Assembly (NCBI GenBank): GCA_949295005.1 | Contig: CASFJL010000001.1 | Location: 68,806-109,277 of the forward strand | Source: an uncultured Pseudomonadota bacterium | GTDB taxonomy: Bacteria > Pseudomonadota > Alphaproteobacteria > RF32 > CAG-239 | DNA: 40,472 nt | Reading direction: 5' to 3' | Part shown: one piece after another, positions 31,823 to 40,360 of the stretch | Numbering within the stretch: position 1 is the first letter of the stretch | Layout of the letters: each line of letters opens with the position of its first letter | The notes under the pieces: model-generated | What the model was told of the DNA's origin: nothing | Seen by the model: only the letters and a program-made list of their open reading frames with translations | The model's database searches: none | Made by a program: the position numbers and the translations under genes

Positions 31823-34003
31823 CTAAATAATGTTTAATAACATATCTAAAATTTCTTTATTAGCCGTAAAAGCTTTGGCATTAGCGGCATAAGTTTGTTG
31901 ATAAATAATCATATAGCCCAACTCTTGGTCAATATCCACACCGCTGATAGTAGCCTCTTTTGTGGAGATTGAAGAACACAGTTCATTTTGATAATCCACA
32001 TTGTATTGAGCATCGCTTTTTTGAGCGGCAATTGTACCAACAAAAGTTGAAGCATAGTTAGCCAGAGTCGTCTGAGTAGCACCGATAGCACCGGCCTGAT
32101 TAAAACTAAGACTTTGAGAAAAAACTTCAGTCAAATCTATGGCAATATCATTGGCAGATTTGGTTAATTGGAATTCTCCTGAATTAGCATTAAATTCGGG
32201 AGAACCGCCAGCAATAAGGTTAGGATTTTCTTGAATATCATCTCTTACCCCGATAGAAGATGCCATAGTCGCATTAGAAACTTGCAAACCAAGTTTTTCC
32301 ATCAATCCGGAAGAAGGATCCCCATTCATTCTGTTTTCCTGAATTTCCAATTGGTCACCGTTAGCATCCACAATTCTCATGATATAACCGTTTCCGTTAG
32401 GAACTAAGGAAGCTCTGACAGTTTGATTGAGTGTAGGGTCATTATTGATTTTATCAACAATATCTTGAATACTGTCACCGGGATTAATAACAATAGAAGC
32501 AAAATTTAAACCTTGTGAAGAGGATGAAAATCCCCAAACCACTTGCTCAGTAATGTTTAAGTTAGTGTTCTTTGACAGAACTTTAGTGTCATAAACAGAA
32601 TTATTGTTAGATGAAGTAAATAAGTCATTCATGCCAAAAAAGCTTGAAAAACCGCTATATTGAAAATCATAATTCTCAGAGCCGTTTGCAGCAAACTTAA
32701 TGGTAACATTTTGTTGCTCAGAACCGATTGCGGAAGATGCTTGATCAATAATTCCGAAAGAATAATTACTATCCCCCGTATCAATTAATAAATTTCCATT
32801 ATCATCAATTTTGACCACGGCTTGCGGAAGGTTTCCACCGGTAGGAGAAGTCATCCAATCTTGAATAGCTTGGGTCATCTCTTCTATCGTTCCTTCTGTA
32901 AATCCCATATCACCGCCCAAAGAAGCAGTTGCTACTTGTTTTCCGCTTTGGTCAAAAATAACAAAGCGCACATCTCCATTTTCAATTTTAATTCGTTGTT
33001 GGGCAGCATCAATAAAAGTTCTGGATCCGGTCAAACTAGACGGGGCCGGAATGGCAGTTCCTTGGTTGTGGATAGCGTTAATGGCATCTTTAAGCTCACC
33101 GGCCAATTCATCAAGCTGAGATTGTAAAGATGGGAGAATATTATCACGAATATCAATTAAACCTTTGAGTTCTCCGTCTTTAATCAAATTGGTAATATCT
33201 TTGCCATCAACATAAATACCGTCAATCTCTCCGCCGGCATAAGAGGCCGTTGGTCCGACTTGAGATACGGGAGTATGAGAAAGATAATGAGGATCATTGT
33301 CTAAAAGAGTGATTCCCGATGTGGTTTGAACAACCATGGAACCATTTTTTCTCTTAAAATAGCTAATATCAATTTTTTCGCTCAAAGAACGCAAAATCTG
33401 GTCTCTTTGGTCTTCCAAATCGGCAACACCGTCATAGCCCATAACTTTGTATTTAACAATTTTTTCATTAATATCATCAAGAGTTTTGAGATTGTTGTTA
33501 ATTTCATCAATATCTTCTTTAATATTTAAGTCAGCATCACCACGATATTTTTGAATTTCAGTGGCAATAGAATTAAGTCTTGAAGTTATGGTTTGAGCGT
33601 TTGTAAGCAAGGTATAACGAGCGGAAGCAGATGTAACATCAAGAGCAAAAGTTTCAAAAGCGGTTTGCAAGCTTCCGACGTTGGCGGCAATAGAATTATC
33701 GCCGCTGGTTGTTCCAAGCAGCATCTCGGTTTTACCCAAATAATCATTAACAGAACTATATTGCCCATAAGCTCCGTTTGAAGCAAGATAACTTTTTAAT
33801 AAACTTTCATCAACGACTCTATCAACACTATTAAGTGTAACTCCCATACCAGAACCGGCCACAACCAAATTTTTTTGGCTGGCGGTTTTTCTTGTATATC
33901 CTTCAGTATCAGCATTAGAAATATTTCGGCTGACCAAATCCAACTGTGTCTGAGCCGTTTTCATACCGGAAAGCGCAATATCAAATCCAGGAATTAAAGA
34001 CAT
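31823..34003 (-). CDS. flgK: Flagellar hook-associated protein 1
   Basis: The 726-residue protein opens with SLIPGFDIALSGMKTAQTQLDLVSRNISNADTEGYTRK, the rod/hook N-terminal motif (ISNADTEGYTR), and closes with YMIIYQQTYAANAKAFTANKEILDMLLN, the matching C-terminal hook signature. Between them lies the usual FlgK middle (ELAGELKDAINAIHNQGT). FlgK is the first hook-filament junction protein and is exported by the flagellar type III system. It is larger than the enteric protein (547). AAGGAGGAG precedes the ATG; flgN is 12 bases upstream, so chaperone and substrate genes are adjacent. Confidence 0.93.
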   Translation of the reverse strand: MSLIPGFDIALSGMKTAQTQLDLVSRNISNADTEGYTRKTASQKNLVVAGSGMGVTLNSVDRVVDESLLKSYLASNGAYGQYSSVNDYLGKTEMLLGTTSGDNSIAANVGSLQTAFETFALDVTSASARYTLLTNAQTITSRLNSIATEIQKYRGDADLNIKEDIDEINNNLKTLDDINEKIVKYKVMGYDGVADLEDQRDQILRSLSEKIDISYFKRKNGSMVVQTTSGITLLDNDPHYLSHTPVSQVGPTASYAGGEIDGIYVDGKDITNLIKDGELKGLIDIRDNILPSLQSQLDELAGELKDAINAIHNQGTAIPAPSSLTGSRTFIDAAQQRIKIENGDVRFVIFDQSGKQVATASLGGDMGFTEGTIEEMTQAIQDWMTSPTGGNLPQAVVKIDDNGNLLIDTGDSNYSFGIIDQASSAIGSEQQNVTIKFAANGSENYDFQYSGFSSFFGMNDLFTSSNNNSVYDTKVLSKNTNLNITEQVVWGFSSSSQGLNFASIVINPGDSIQDIVDKINNDPTLNQTVRASLVPNGNGYIMRIVDANGDQLEIQENRMNGDPSSGLMEKLGLQVSNATMASSIGVRDDIQENPNLIAGGSPEFNANSGEFQLTKSANDIAIDLTEVFSQSLSFNQAGAIGATQTTLANYASTFVGTIAAQKSDAQYNVDYQNELCSSISTKEATISGVDIDQELGYMIIYQQTYAANAKAFTANKEILDMLLNII

Positions 34004-34015
34004 GTTCTCCTCCTT

Positions 34016-34483
34016 TTATAAAGTTCTGTTTATAGCGATTGCATTCTTGCTATTATCCAAAGGCGAATATTTTCCTTGATTACCATAGGATGTCGCATTT
34101 GCATTATTAGCAGCTTTGGCAAAATTAATAATAGATTCCATAACGCTTTGGCTTGTTTGCATACGCGTTTTAAGAAGTTGATTATTTTCGTTTAAGAGTT
34201 TATCCAGCAAAGAGGCTTCTTCTTTGAGAGAAGAGCGTTCTTCAATGCTGAGCTCTTCTAAATAATTTTTATGTTTAATAAAGAAAGCGACCAAAGAACG
34301 ATACACACCAACTGTTTGAGCCTTTTTTTCAAACAAAGAAGAAATAACATCCATATTCATCTCACGCAAAGCCTGATTTTCTTCTTGCAAAAGAGAAGAA
34401 AAACAAGAAACAATATTGCGATAATCTGCAATTTTTTGACGAATATCTTCAGGTTTAATTTGTTCAATATTTTCCATGTTCAT
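34016..34483 (-). CDS. flgN: FlgN-like export chaperone
   Basis: The 155-residue all-helical protein has FSSLLQEENQALREMNMDVISSLFEKKAQ, the FlgN pattern 'L..Eh.aL...d...l..l...K'. The C-terminal part NNANATSYGNQGKYSP followed by a short tail is typical of alphaproteobacterial FlgN. FlgN binds FlgK and FlgL in the cytoplasm and escorts them to the export gate. Its place directly upstream of flgK and flgL supports this. ATG 34483 lies one base after the flgJ stop; an ATG two codons later is the alternative. Confidence 0.75.
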   Translation of the reverse strand: MNMENIEQIKPEDIRQKIADYRNIVSCFSSLLQEENQALREMNMDVISSLFEKKAQTVGVYRSLVAFFIKHKNYLEELSIEERSSLKEEASLLDKLLNENNQLLKTRMQTSQSVMESIINFAKAANNANATSYGNQGKYSPLDNSKNAIAINRTL

Positions 34484-34484
34484 A

Positions 34485-34820
34485 TCACAAAGCGTTAGAG
34501 CTTTGAGCCTCCTGCATTTGAATAATGGTGTCCATTACTGAATCGGCAATGCCGACGGTTCCTGTTTTGGCCATAACTTTGCCATATTCATTAAGCAATA
34601 AAGAGCGATAAATTTTTTCAGCATGACCTCCGCCAAACATTCCTTCGGTTGAAATTCCTTCAAACATAGATTCCATTGTTTTGGTCATAAAAAAGGCTTC
34701 AAAATCTTCAGCGATCTCACGAGCTTGACGGAGCTTATCATCAGAATTTTGATTGCGAATTGATGCATAAGAATTGTCAAGCTTCATAAAAGAAGAATAT
34801 GTTGTATTAATATCAGTCAT
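34485..34820 (-). CDS. flgJ: Rod-binding protein (FlgJ N-terminal domain only)
   Basis: The 111-residue protein contains REIAEDFEAFFMTKTMESMF and HAEKIYRSLLLNEYGKVMAKTG followed by GIADSVMDTII, the complete rod-binding domain of FlgJ. The peptidoglycan hydrolase half found in enteric FlgJ is absent, as in other Alphaproteobacteria, where a separate transglycosylase does that job. It is a periplasmic rod-cap/assembly factor. It starts one base after the flgI stop and ends one base before flgN, a tight operon. Confidence 0.88.
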   Translation of the reverse strand: MTDINTTYSSFMKLDNSYASIRNQNSDDKLRQAREIAEDFEAFFMTKTMESMFEGISTEGMFGGGHAEKIYRSLLLNEYGKVMAKTGTVGIADSVMDTIIQMQEAQSSNAL

Positions 34821-34821
34821 A

Positions 34822-35943
34822 TTAAATCACCTCAATATCTGCTTGCAAAGCACCGCTTGCTTTAATTGCTTGTAAAATACTGATTAAATCATGAGGCGTT
34901 ACGCCCAAAGCGTTTAAGCCGTCAACCAGTTCTTGTAAATTAACACCGGTGTTAAGCACCGTGAGTCTGCTATCATTTTCTTCTTCAATATTAACTAAAG
35001 TATCTGTTGCCAAAATGGTTTCACCGTCAGAGAACGGCAAAGGTTGAGAAACAAAAGGCACTTCAGAAATTTTGATGGTAAGGTTACCCTGAGCAATGGC
35101 CAATTTATTAATTTTTACGTCTTTGCCAATTACAACAATCCCTGAGCTTTGATCAACAACCACTTTAGCCAATTGGTCGGGCTGAACTTGAAGCTGTTCA
35201 ATTCTTGTCATTAAAGCCACCAGATTATTTTTATATTCTTGCGGCACATCCACACTAACTGTTCCCGCATCAAGAGCTTTAGCAGTTTGAACACCTAAAT
35301 TTGCATTAATAGCATCGCTAATTCTGCGAGATGTTGTAAAATCTGGGTTTCTTAAGGCGATGCGAATATTTTCCATATTATCAAAGACAAAAGGAATTTC
35401 ATTTTCAACAATTGCACCGTTAGGGATCTTGCCTGAGGTAGGAACGCCTCTTGTAACAGATTGATTAGCTCCTTGAGCAGAAATGCCGTTAACAGAAATC
35501 GGTCCCTGAGCCACGGCATAAACTTCACCATCGGCACCGGCTAATGTTGTTGCAATTAAAGTGCCGCCTTGCAAATTTTTGGCATCACCCATGGCACTGA
35601 CAAAGACATCAATTCGGCTACCTTGTCTTGCAAAAGGCGGCAGATTTGCAGTGACCATAACGGCGGCAATATTTTTAGATTTGAGTTGTCCGTCTCTGGC
35701 ATTAATTCCGATTTGATCCAAAAGAGAGATAATACTTTCTTTGGCAAAATCAATGGAGCGAATATTATCTCCGGTTCCGTTTAAGCCCACAACCAAACCA
35801 TAACCAACAAGTTGGTTATCGCGAACACCTTCAAAATCGGCAATATCTTTGATTCGAGAAGAGGCAAAAGCTTCTGTATTTAAATAAAGCATAGAAAATA
35901 AGACAGAAAAAATTGCCGTTTTTTTAAGAATTGAATTAAACAT
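34822..35943 (-). CDS. flgI: Flagellar P-ring protein
   Basis: The 373-residue protein has a signal peptide (MFNSILKKTAIFSVLFSML, ending near EAFA-S) and FlgI signatures: RIKDIADFEGVRDNQLVGYGLVVGLNGTGD, NIAAVMVTANLPPFARQGSRIDV and the C-terminal NTGVNLQELVDGLNALGV with DLISILQAIKASGAL. FlgI forms the periplasmic P ring around the rod. The length is normal (~365-375). It is the first gene of the leftward flagellar operon, 43 bases downstream of a sigma-54 promoter. The L-ring flgH and the chaperone flgA are not in this window. Confidence 0.96.
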   Translation of the reverse strand: MFNSILKKTAIFSVLFSMLYLNTEAFASSRIKDIADFEGVRDNQLVGYGLVVGLNGTGDNIRSIDFAKESIISLLDQIGINARDGQLKSKNIAAVMVTANLPPFARQGSRIDVFVSAMGDAKNLQGGTLIATTLAGADGEVYAVAQGPISVNGISAQGANQSVTRGVPTSGKIPNGAIVENEIPFVFDNMENIRIALRNPDFTTSRRISDAINANLGVQTAKALDAGTVSVDVPQEYKNNLVALMTRIEQLQVQPDQLAKVVVDQSSGIVVIGKDVKINKLAIAQGNLTIKISEVPFVSQPLPFSDGETILATDTLVNIEEENDSRLTVLNTGVNLQELVDGLNALGVTPHDLISILQAIKASGALQADIEVI

Positions 35944-35985
35944 TGCCCAAAACTTTCAAAAAATATTAATGTCTACAAAAATATA

Positions 35986-36001
35986 TGCAAAAACCGTGCC
36001 A
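35986..36001 (-). promoter_or_regulatory. Sigma-54 (-24/-12) promoter of the flagellar operon
   Basis: On the minus strand TGGCACGGTTTTTGCA has the RpoN consensus TGGCAC-N5-TTGCA with both the GG and GC elements at exact spacing. Transcription would start about 12 bases downstream, ~30 bases before the flgI ATG. Sigma-54 control of hook/basal body genes is established in Caulobacter and other Alphaproteobacteria, where FlbD is the activator. Confidence 0.85.
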
Positions 36002-36091
36002 ATTTAAAATTGTATTAGTTGTGGAAAAAAAGAAGTAATAAAACACAAAATATTATGTACAAAAAAATAAATTACATAACATAGTAAGTAT

Positions 36092-36124
36092 AAAAGTGTA
36101 TTTTGAATAAAATACACTTTTTTT
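36092..36124 (+). terminator. Perfect 13-bp hairpin with T run in a divergent gap
   Basis: AAAAGTGTATTTT (36092-36104) and AAAATACACTTTT (36109-36121) pair perfectly over a GAAT loop, followed by TTT. It has terminator form on the plus strand, yet the genes on either side diverge, so no known gene ends here. The gap between flgI and the next gene is 269 bases and otherwise contains only the sigma-54 promoter. Confidence 0.6.
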
Positions 36125-36212
36125 GACTCAAATTTCTTTTTTTAATTGTATTTTTATAATCATTCAGTATAATTGATAATATTAGTAAAATGTAATATAC
36201 GTGGTTTTAATA

Positions 36213-36521
36213 ATGACAAAATTGATGAATAAAATCATTATGATAAATAATCGCAGAACCAGTATGCGATTATGTTTTCAAGAATGGGAAGCTTTGTACG
36301 AAGTTTGCAAAATAGAAAAGATTTCTAAAAACCATTTAATTGAACTTATAGAAGGCAATAAAAGCAACAAATTAGGTTTGACATATTCCACCAGACTATT
36401 TTTGATGGCCTATTTTAGGGAAGCTGCTTCAGAAGAGGGGCACAAAAATGCCGGACATGGTATGTTAGAAAATTATGCTTCTATAAATAAAATATTGCAA
36501 AACATATCAGAAAAAAAATAG
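36213..36521 (+). CDS. Ribbon-helix-helix domain protein (RHH_4-like)
   Basis: ATG 36213 gives 102 residues (ATG 36225 or a GTG at 36201 are alternatives; no clear ribosome binding site). The segment NRRTSMRLCFQEWEALYEVC is a beta strand with Thr-Ser-Met-Arg-Leu contacts followed by helix 1, then ISKNHLIELIEGNK and TYSTRLFLMAYFRE form the second helical part; this fits the RHH_4-like ribbon-helix-helix family common in Alphaproteobacteria. It is a probable DNA-binding dimer. It is divergent from the flagellar operon, so regulation of that operon is possible but not shown. Confidence 0.7.
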   Translation: MTKLMNKIIMINNRRTSMRLCFQEWEALYEVCKIEKISKNHLIELIEGNKSNKLGLTYSTRLFLMAYFREAASEEGHKNAGHGMLENYASINKILQNISEKK

Positions 36522-36541
36522 TCAAATTATAGAACTAAATT

Positions 36542-36578
36542 AACAACTTGATTAAAATCAAGTTGTATTTTTTTTTAA
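36542..36578 (+). terminator. Terminator of the RHH gene
   Basis: ACAACTTGAT and ATCAAGTTGT form a 10-bp stem (36543-36552 with 36557-36566) over a TAAA loop, followed by A and a long T run. Confidence 0.85.
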
Positions 36579-36619
36579 ACAAGGTAGAGTTAGAAAAAAA
36601 TAAAATTTAGGAGCAGATG

Positions 36620-37255
36620 ATGAAAAATTTAATTTCATTTTTATTTATATCAATATTTATGTGTGCTTGTGCCACAGATCCATACACAGGAGAGAGCAAA
36701 GTTTCTAACACCGCGTGGGGAACAGGTATTGGAGCAGCGGCCGGAGCCGGAATTGGCGCCTTGATTGATGGAGAAAAAGGTGCCTTGATTGGTGCCGGTA
36801 TTGGTGCCGTATCCGGAGCCGGTGTTGGCGGATATATGGATTTGCAAGCCAGAAAACTGCGTCAAGAGTTAGAGGGAACAGGCGTTAGAGTTGCCAAAAA
36901 CGGTAATAACATTGTTTTGATTATGCCGGGAAACATTACTTTTGATACCAATAAATCTAACATCAAATCTAATTTCAAACCGGTTTTAGATTCTGTTGCC
37001 AAAGTGATAAAAGAATTTGATAAAACAAAAGTTCAAATTACCGGATATACCGATAATACGGGAACAGCCGCATATAATAATCAACTTTCTGCAGAAAGGG
37101 CAAATTCTGTTGCCACATATTTGCGCTTAAGAGGTGTGGCTCCGAGCAGAATTTTTGCTTCCGGTTTAGGTTCTTCTAACCCGATTGCGTCTAACACAAC
37201 GGCCTATGGCAGAGAGCAAAACAGAAGGGTTGAAATTAATTTAATTAGTTATTAA
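36620..37255 (+). CDS. OmpA-family lipoprotein with glycine zipper (YiaD/Pal-like)
   Basis: Of two adjacent ATGs (36617, 36620) the second has better spacing to AGGAG and gives 211 residues. The signal peptide ends in a lipobox-like FMCAC, so the mature protein is probably lipidated at the second Cys. Residues ~30-72 are a glycine-zipper segment (GTGIGAAAGAGIGALIDGEKG) that may insert into a membrane. From ~95 comes the OmpA_C domain: GNITFDTNKSNIKSNF, QITGYTDNTGTAAYN and YGREQNRRVEINL, which bind peptidoglycan through conserved Asp and Arg. It anchors the outer membrane to the wall. It is monocistronic with a terminator after it. Confidence 0.9.
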   Translation: MKNLISFLFISIFMCACATDPYTGESKVSNTAWGTGIGAAAGAGIGALIDGEKGALIGAGIGAVSGAGVGGYMDLQARKLRQELEGTGVRVAKNGNNIVLIMPGNITFDTNKSNIKSNFKPVLDSVAKVIKEFDKTKVQITGYTDNTGTAAYNNQLSAERANSVATYLRLRGVAPSRIFASGLGSSNPIASNTTAYGREQNRRVEINLISY

Positions 37256-37260
37256 AAAAG

Positions 37261-37287
37261 AAGGACCTGAAACAAGGTCCTTTTTTT
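37261..37287 (+). terminator. Terminator of the OmpA-like gene
   Basis: AAGGACCT (37261-37268) and AGGTCCTT (37275-37282) with a GAAACA loop and seven T. The ABC-F gene starts 14 bases later. Confidence 0.85.
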
Positions 37288-37300
37288 ATGGAAAGATAGC

Positions 37301-39142
37301 ATGATTGATATTCAAGATATAACGGTTCGTATCGGAAATAAGGTTTTGTTAGAAAATGCCTCCGCTCATATCGCAGACGGCTGGAAAGTTGGTGTTGTCG
37401 GTGCAAATGGTTGCGGTAAGTCAACGCTATTTAAAACCTTGCTGGGTCAGCTTGAAACCGAGCTTGGAGAAATATCTCTTCCTAAAGAAAGTAAAATTGT
37501 GACCGTATCTCAAGAAATGAAAGACATAGAGATTTCTATTTTGGATTACGTTTTATCTCAAGACAAAGAGCGTTGTGCATTGTTAAAAAAACTAGAGCAA
37601 GCCTCAGAGCATGAGCTCGCAGATATTTATGAGCGCCTTAATTTAATAGAAGCATCATCGGCAGAGGGTAGGGCATCTTCCATATTAATCGGATTAGGTT
37701 TTAAGAATGAAGATTTTTTAAGAAGCATCAAAGAGTTTTCCGGTGGTTGGAGAATGAGAGTTGCTTTGGCTGCGGCTTTGTTTCAGCCTTCAGATATTTT
37801 GCTTCTGGATGAACCGACCAACCACTTGGATATGGAATCAAGCATTTGGTTGGAAGACCATTTGAAAAAATATAAAGGAACATTGCTCTTAATTAGCCAC
37901 GATAAATATATTTTGAATGATTTGTGCAATCATATTATTCATTTTGAAAACCAAAGATTAAATACCTATAACGGCAATTATGATACATTTTGTTCAACCA
38001 GAAGCTTGCAGCGTGAAGTACAGGCAAAAATGATTGAAAAACAAGAAAAGCAAAGAGCACATCTGCAGTCTTTTATTGATAGGTTTAGGTACAAGGCTTC
38101 CAAAGCCAAGCAAGCGCAAAGCCGTATCAAAATGCTTGAAAAAATGGAAACAATAGCTCCGTTAGGAGCTGAATATGCAAGCTCATTTAATTTTCCGGAA
38201 CCCTTAAAATTGGCATCTCCTTTAATAAAAATAGAAGATGTTTCAGTGGGTTATGATGATAATGTGGTGTTAAAAAATCTAAAGTTGAGCTTTTCTAACA
38301 CAGACAGAATAGCGTTGTTAGGTGCAAATGGTAACGGTAAGTCTACATTTGCCAAGTTGCTTTCAGATAAATTAAAACCGTTTAGTGGTCAAATAATAAA
38401 ATCTTCAAAGTTAGAAATTGGTTATTTTGCCCAACATCAGTCTGAAGAGTTGCCTTTGGATATGACGCCTTGTGATTATTTAAAAAGCCTGATGCCCGAT
38501 TCGGCTGAAACTAAAATCAGGGCGCATTTGGCCTCTTTTGGACTTAATCAGGAAAAAGCCACCACAGAGATATCTAAATTATCCGGCGGAGAAAAAGCAC
38601 GTTTGCTTTTTGCCGTAATGTCCAGAAAAGCACCGTCTTTACTCATTTTGGATGAACCGACCAACCACTTGGATATAGAAGGAAGAGAAGCCTTGATAGA
38701 GGCTCTGAACTCTTATAGCGGCGCAGTTTTATTAATCACACACGATTTACATTTGGTAGAACTTGTGGCAGAAGATTTGTGGCTGGTTAAAAATCATACT
38801 TGCAAAGCTTATGATGGTGATTTAGAAGATTATAAAAATTCATTATTGGCAGTTGAGGTAAAACCTCTTAAAAATGAACAAAAAGAAAAGAAAGAAGATA
38901 AGACGGAAAAAATAAACAATTATAGCAAAATCAAATTCTTAAATTCAGAAATTAAGAAGCAAGAAAAACTTTTGAATAAATTAGAAGCAGAAAAAAAGAT
39001 TTTGGAAGAAAAATTTAGCTTAATAACAGATACAAATGAGCTGATAAATTTGCAAAAAGATTTTGCTTATTTACAAAATAACATTGAAAAAACAGAAAAT
39101 TATTGGATGGAACTTTCTGAAGAACTTCAAAGTTTGGAATAA
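37301..39142 (+). CDS. ABC-F family ATPase (YheS-like)
   Basis: The 613-residue soluble protein carries two ABC domains without membrane segments. Domain 1 has Walker A GANGCGKST (34-42), signature FSGGWRMRVALA and Walker B ILLLDEPTNHLD. Domain 2 has GANGNGKST, signature LSGGEKARLLFA and LLILDEPTNHLD. The linker RFRYKASKAKQAQSRIKMLEKME is the ribosome-contacting P-site tRNA interaction motif, and the C-terminus is a Lys/Glu coiled coil. Family members act on the ribosomal E site as translation factors; the linker length and coiled coil resemble YheS. An antibiotic-resistance role is not indicated. queH follows after 12 bases. Confidence 0.92.
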   Translation: MIDIQDITVRIGNKVLLENASAHIADGWKVGVVGANGCGKSTLFKTLLGQLETELGEISLPKESKIVTVSQEMKDIEISILDYVLSQDKERCALLKKLEQASEHELADIYERLNLIEASSAEGRASSILIGLGFKNEDFLRSIKEFSGGWRMRVALAAALFQPSDILLLDEPTNHLDMESSIWLEDHLKKYKGTLLLISHDKYILNDLCNHIIHFENQRLNTYNGNYDTFCSTRSLQREVQAKMIEKQEKQRAHLQSFIDRFRYKASKAKQAQSRIKMLEKMETIAPLGAEYASSFNFPEPLKLASPLIKIEDVSVGYDDNVVLKNLKLSFSNTDRIALLGANGNGKSTFAKLLSDKLKPFSGQIIKSSKLEIGYFAQHQSEELPLDMTPCDYLKSLMPDSAETKIRAHLASFGLNQEKATTEISKLSGGEKARLLFAVMSRKAPSLLILDEPTNHLDIEGREALIEALNSYSGAVLLITHDLHLVELVAEDLWLVKNHTCKAYDGDLEDYKNSLLAVEVKPLKNEQKEKKEDKTEKINNYSKIKFLNSEIKKQEKLLNKLEAEKKILEEKFSLITDTNELINLQKDFAYLQNNIEKTENYWMELSEELQSLE

Positions 39143-39154
39143 CAAGGAGAAGAT

Positions 39155-39685
39155 ATGGAAGAAAAAATTTTATTACTTTCTTGTTGTGCGCCGTGTTCAT
39201 GTGCGGTTATAAAAAAAATGGCAGAAGAAAAAACAGATTTTGCCGTTGTGTTTTATAATCCCAACATCAGACCGTTTTCAGAATATCAAAAAAGATGCGG
39301 AGAAAACAAACGGGTTTGTGAATTATATCAAGTTCCGTTTATTGAATTAGAATATGATAATAAGCGTTGGTGTGAGGCAACACAAGGTTTGGAAAATGAG
39401 CCGGAAAGGGGAAGCCGATGCTCAATATGTTTTCATCTGAGATTAAAAAGAGTAATGGAATATGCCAAGGCAAAAGGTTTTACGGCAGTGGCTTCTGTTT
39501 TGGGTGTTTCCAGATATAAGAATCTCAATCAAGTAAATGAAATGGCTCAAAAAGCCAGCAAAGAAACAAATATGCCCTATGTTCATATAGAGGGGAGAAA
39601 AAATGGCATGCAAGAGATTCGCATGCAGCTGATTAAGGAATTAAACTTATATAATCAAGATTATTGCGGTTGCAAGCCAAGATAA
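39155..39685 (+). CDS. queH: Epoxyqueuosine reductase QueH
   Basis: The 176-residue protein has the QueH (former DUF208) pattern: LSCCAPCSCAVI with adjacent Cys10-Cys11 and Cys14, FYNPNIRPFSEYQKRC, then RCSICFHLRL (Cys89, Cys92) and the terminal YCGCKPR (Cys171, Cys173). The CC pair and the CxxC are iron-sulphur and metal ligands. QueH reduces epoxyqueuosine to queuosine at tRNA position 34, the last step of the pathway, replacing the B12-dependent QueG. It follows the ABC-F gene closely (AAGGAGAAG site), forming a small translation-linked operon. Confidence 0.95.
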   Translation: MEEKILLLSCCAPCSCAVIKKMAEEKTDFAVVFYNPNIRPFSEYQKRCGENKRVCELYQVPFIELEYDNKRWCEATQGLENEPERGSRCSICFHLRLKRVMEYAKAKGFTAVASVLGVSRYKNLNQVNEMAQKASKETNMPYVHIEGRKNGMQEIRMQLIKELNLYNQDYCGCKPR

Positions 39686-39714
39686 AAAAAAGGAGTTTTG
39701 AAACTCCTTTTTTT
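39684..39714. terminator. Bidirectional terminator between queH and the convergent gene
   Basis: AGGAGTT (39691-39697) and AACTCCT (39702-39708) extended by A and T runs; its T run overlaps the stop codon of the convergent small gene. Confidence 0.85.
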
Positions 39715-40024
39715 AGATAGCTACAGATTTTTTAACCACACGCAGCGGAACCATATATTCTCTGGCCACTTCATCATTATCCAATTCCACAATTAAAACC
39801 TCGTCAACAGATTGTAACGGAGACTTTGCTTGAGGGTCAATTCCTTCCAAAACAATAGCATTTTCGCGGTTTCTATATAATAATGCACTTGTATTCCCAT
39901 CAAATACAAAACGAGGATTTTCAGGACCACCCAAACGAGCAGAAATTAAAATCATAATTTCACCGGCGGCATTTTGTAAAATATTAAATTTTGATTCTTT
40001 TTCAGTTACAATATCACTAGCCAT
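39713..40024 (-). CDS. Conserved-type small protein, function unknown
   Basis: I prefer the ATG at 40024 (103 residues starting MASDIVTEKESKFNIL), which has AGAG upstream; an ATG five codons earlier is possible. The protein is beta-rich and acidic, with GEIMILISARLGGPENPRFVFDGN in the first half and VDEVLIVELDNDEVAREYMVPL in the second. It has no signal peptide, membrane helix or catalytic motif that I recognise. The strong, regular alternation of hydrophobic residues suggests a real folded cytoplasmic protein; small proteins of this look are conserved in some Alphaproteobacteria, but I cannot name a family. Confidence 0.65.
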   Translation of the reverse strand: MASDIVTEKESKFNILQNAAGEIMILISARLGGPENPRFVFDGNTSALLYRNRENAIVLEGIDPQAKSPLQSVDEVLIVELDNDEVAREYMVPLRVVKKSVAI

Positions 40025-40138
40025 TATTTTTCTCTGCATATCATTTTATTAAAACTAAAAAAATCATATCATAAAATTATTAATAAATATAGTACAAATT
40101 TATAAAAAAAATTTTTTTATACAAATTTATTTTTTATG

Positions 40139-40167
40139 TTGACATAGTTTTTTTTATCATATATATA
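40139..40167 (+). promoter_or_regulatory. Promoter of tRNA-Lys
   Basis: A consensus TTGACA (40139-40144) is followed after 17 bases by TATATA (40162-40167). The short leader contains the hairpin CGTTGT-TAAG-ACAACG (40174-40189) whose last base is the first base of the tRNA. Confidence 0.75.
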
Positions 40168-40188
40168 TTCCCTCGTTGTTAAGACAAC

Positions 40189-40264
40189 GGGTGCGTAGCT
40201 CAGCTGGTAGAGCATTTGACTTTTAATCAAAGGGTCTCGGGTTCGAATCCCGACGCGCTCACCA
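40189..40264 (+). tRNA. tRNA-Lys (anticodon TTT)
   Basis: This 76-base gene folds fully: acceptor GGGTGCG / CGCGCTC, D-arm GCTCAGCTGGTAGAGC, anticodon arm TTTGA-CTTTTAA-TCAAA giving TTT, T-arm TCGGGTTCGAATCCCGA and discriminator A with encoded CCA. It decodes AAA and AAG. The promoter upstream and terminator nine bases after the CCA make it a single-gene unit. Confidence 0.97.
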
Positions 40265-40272
40265 TTTTAAGA

Positions 40273-40299
40273 AAACTCCGCTTTTGCGGAGTTTTTTTT
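40273..40299 (+). terminator. Terminator of tRNA-Lys
   Basis: AAACTCCGC-TTTT-GCGGAGTTT followed by further T to 40299; perfect stem. Confidence 0.9.
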
Positions 40300-40360
40300 G
40301 TGCTTGGTTTCGTTCGGGATTCGAACCCGTAAGGGAGCGCTAAGCAAAAAGGCGTCTCAT

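Noticed and set aside
37301-39142. Antibiotic-resistance ABC-F
   Set aside because: The linker and C-terminal coiled coil look like the housekeeping YheS-like group and it is paired with queH, so a resistance role has no support.
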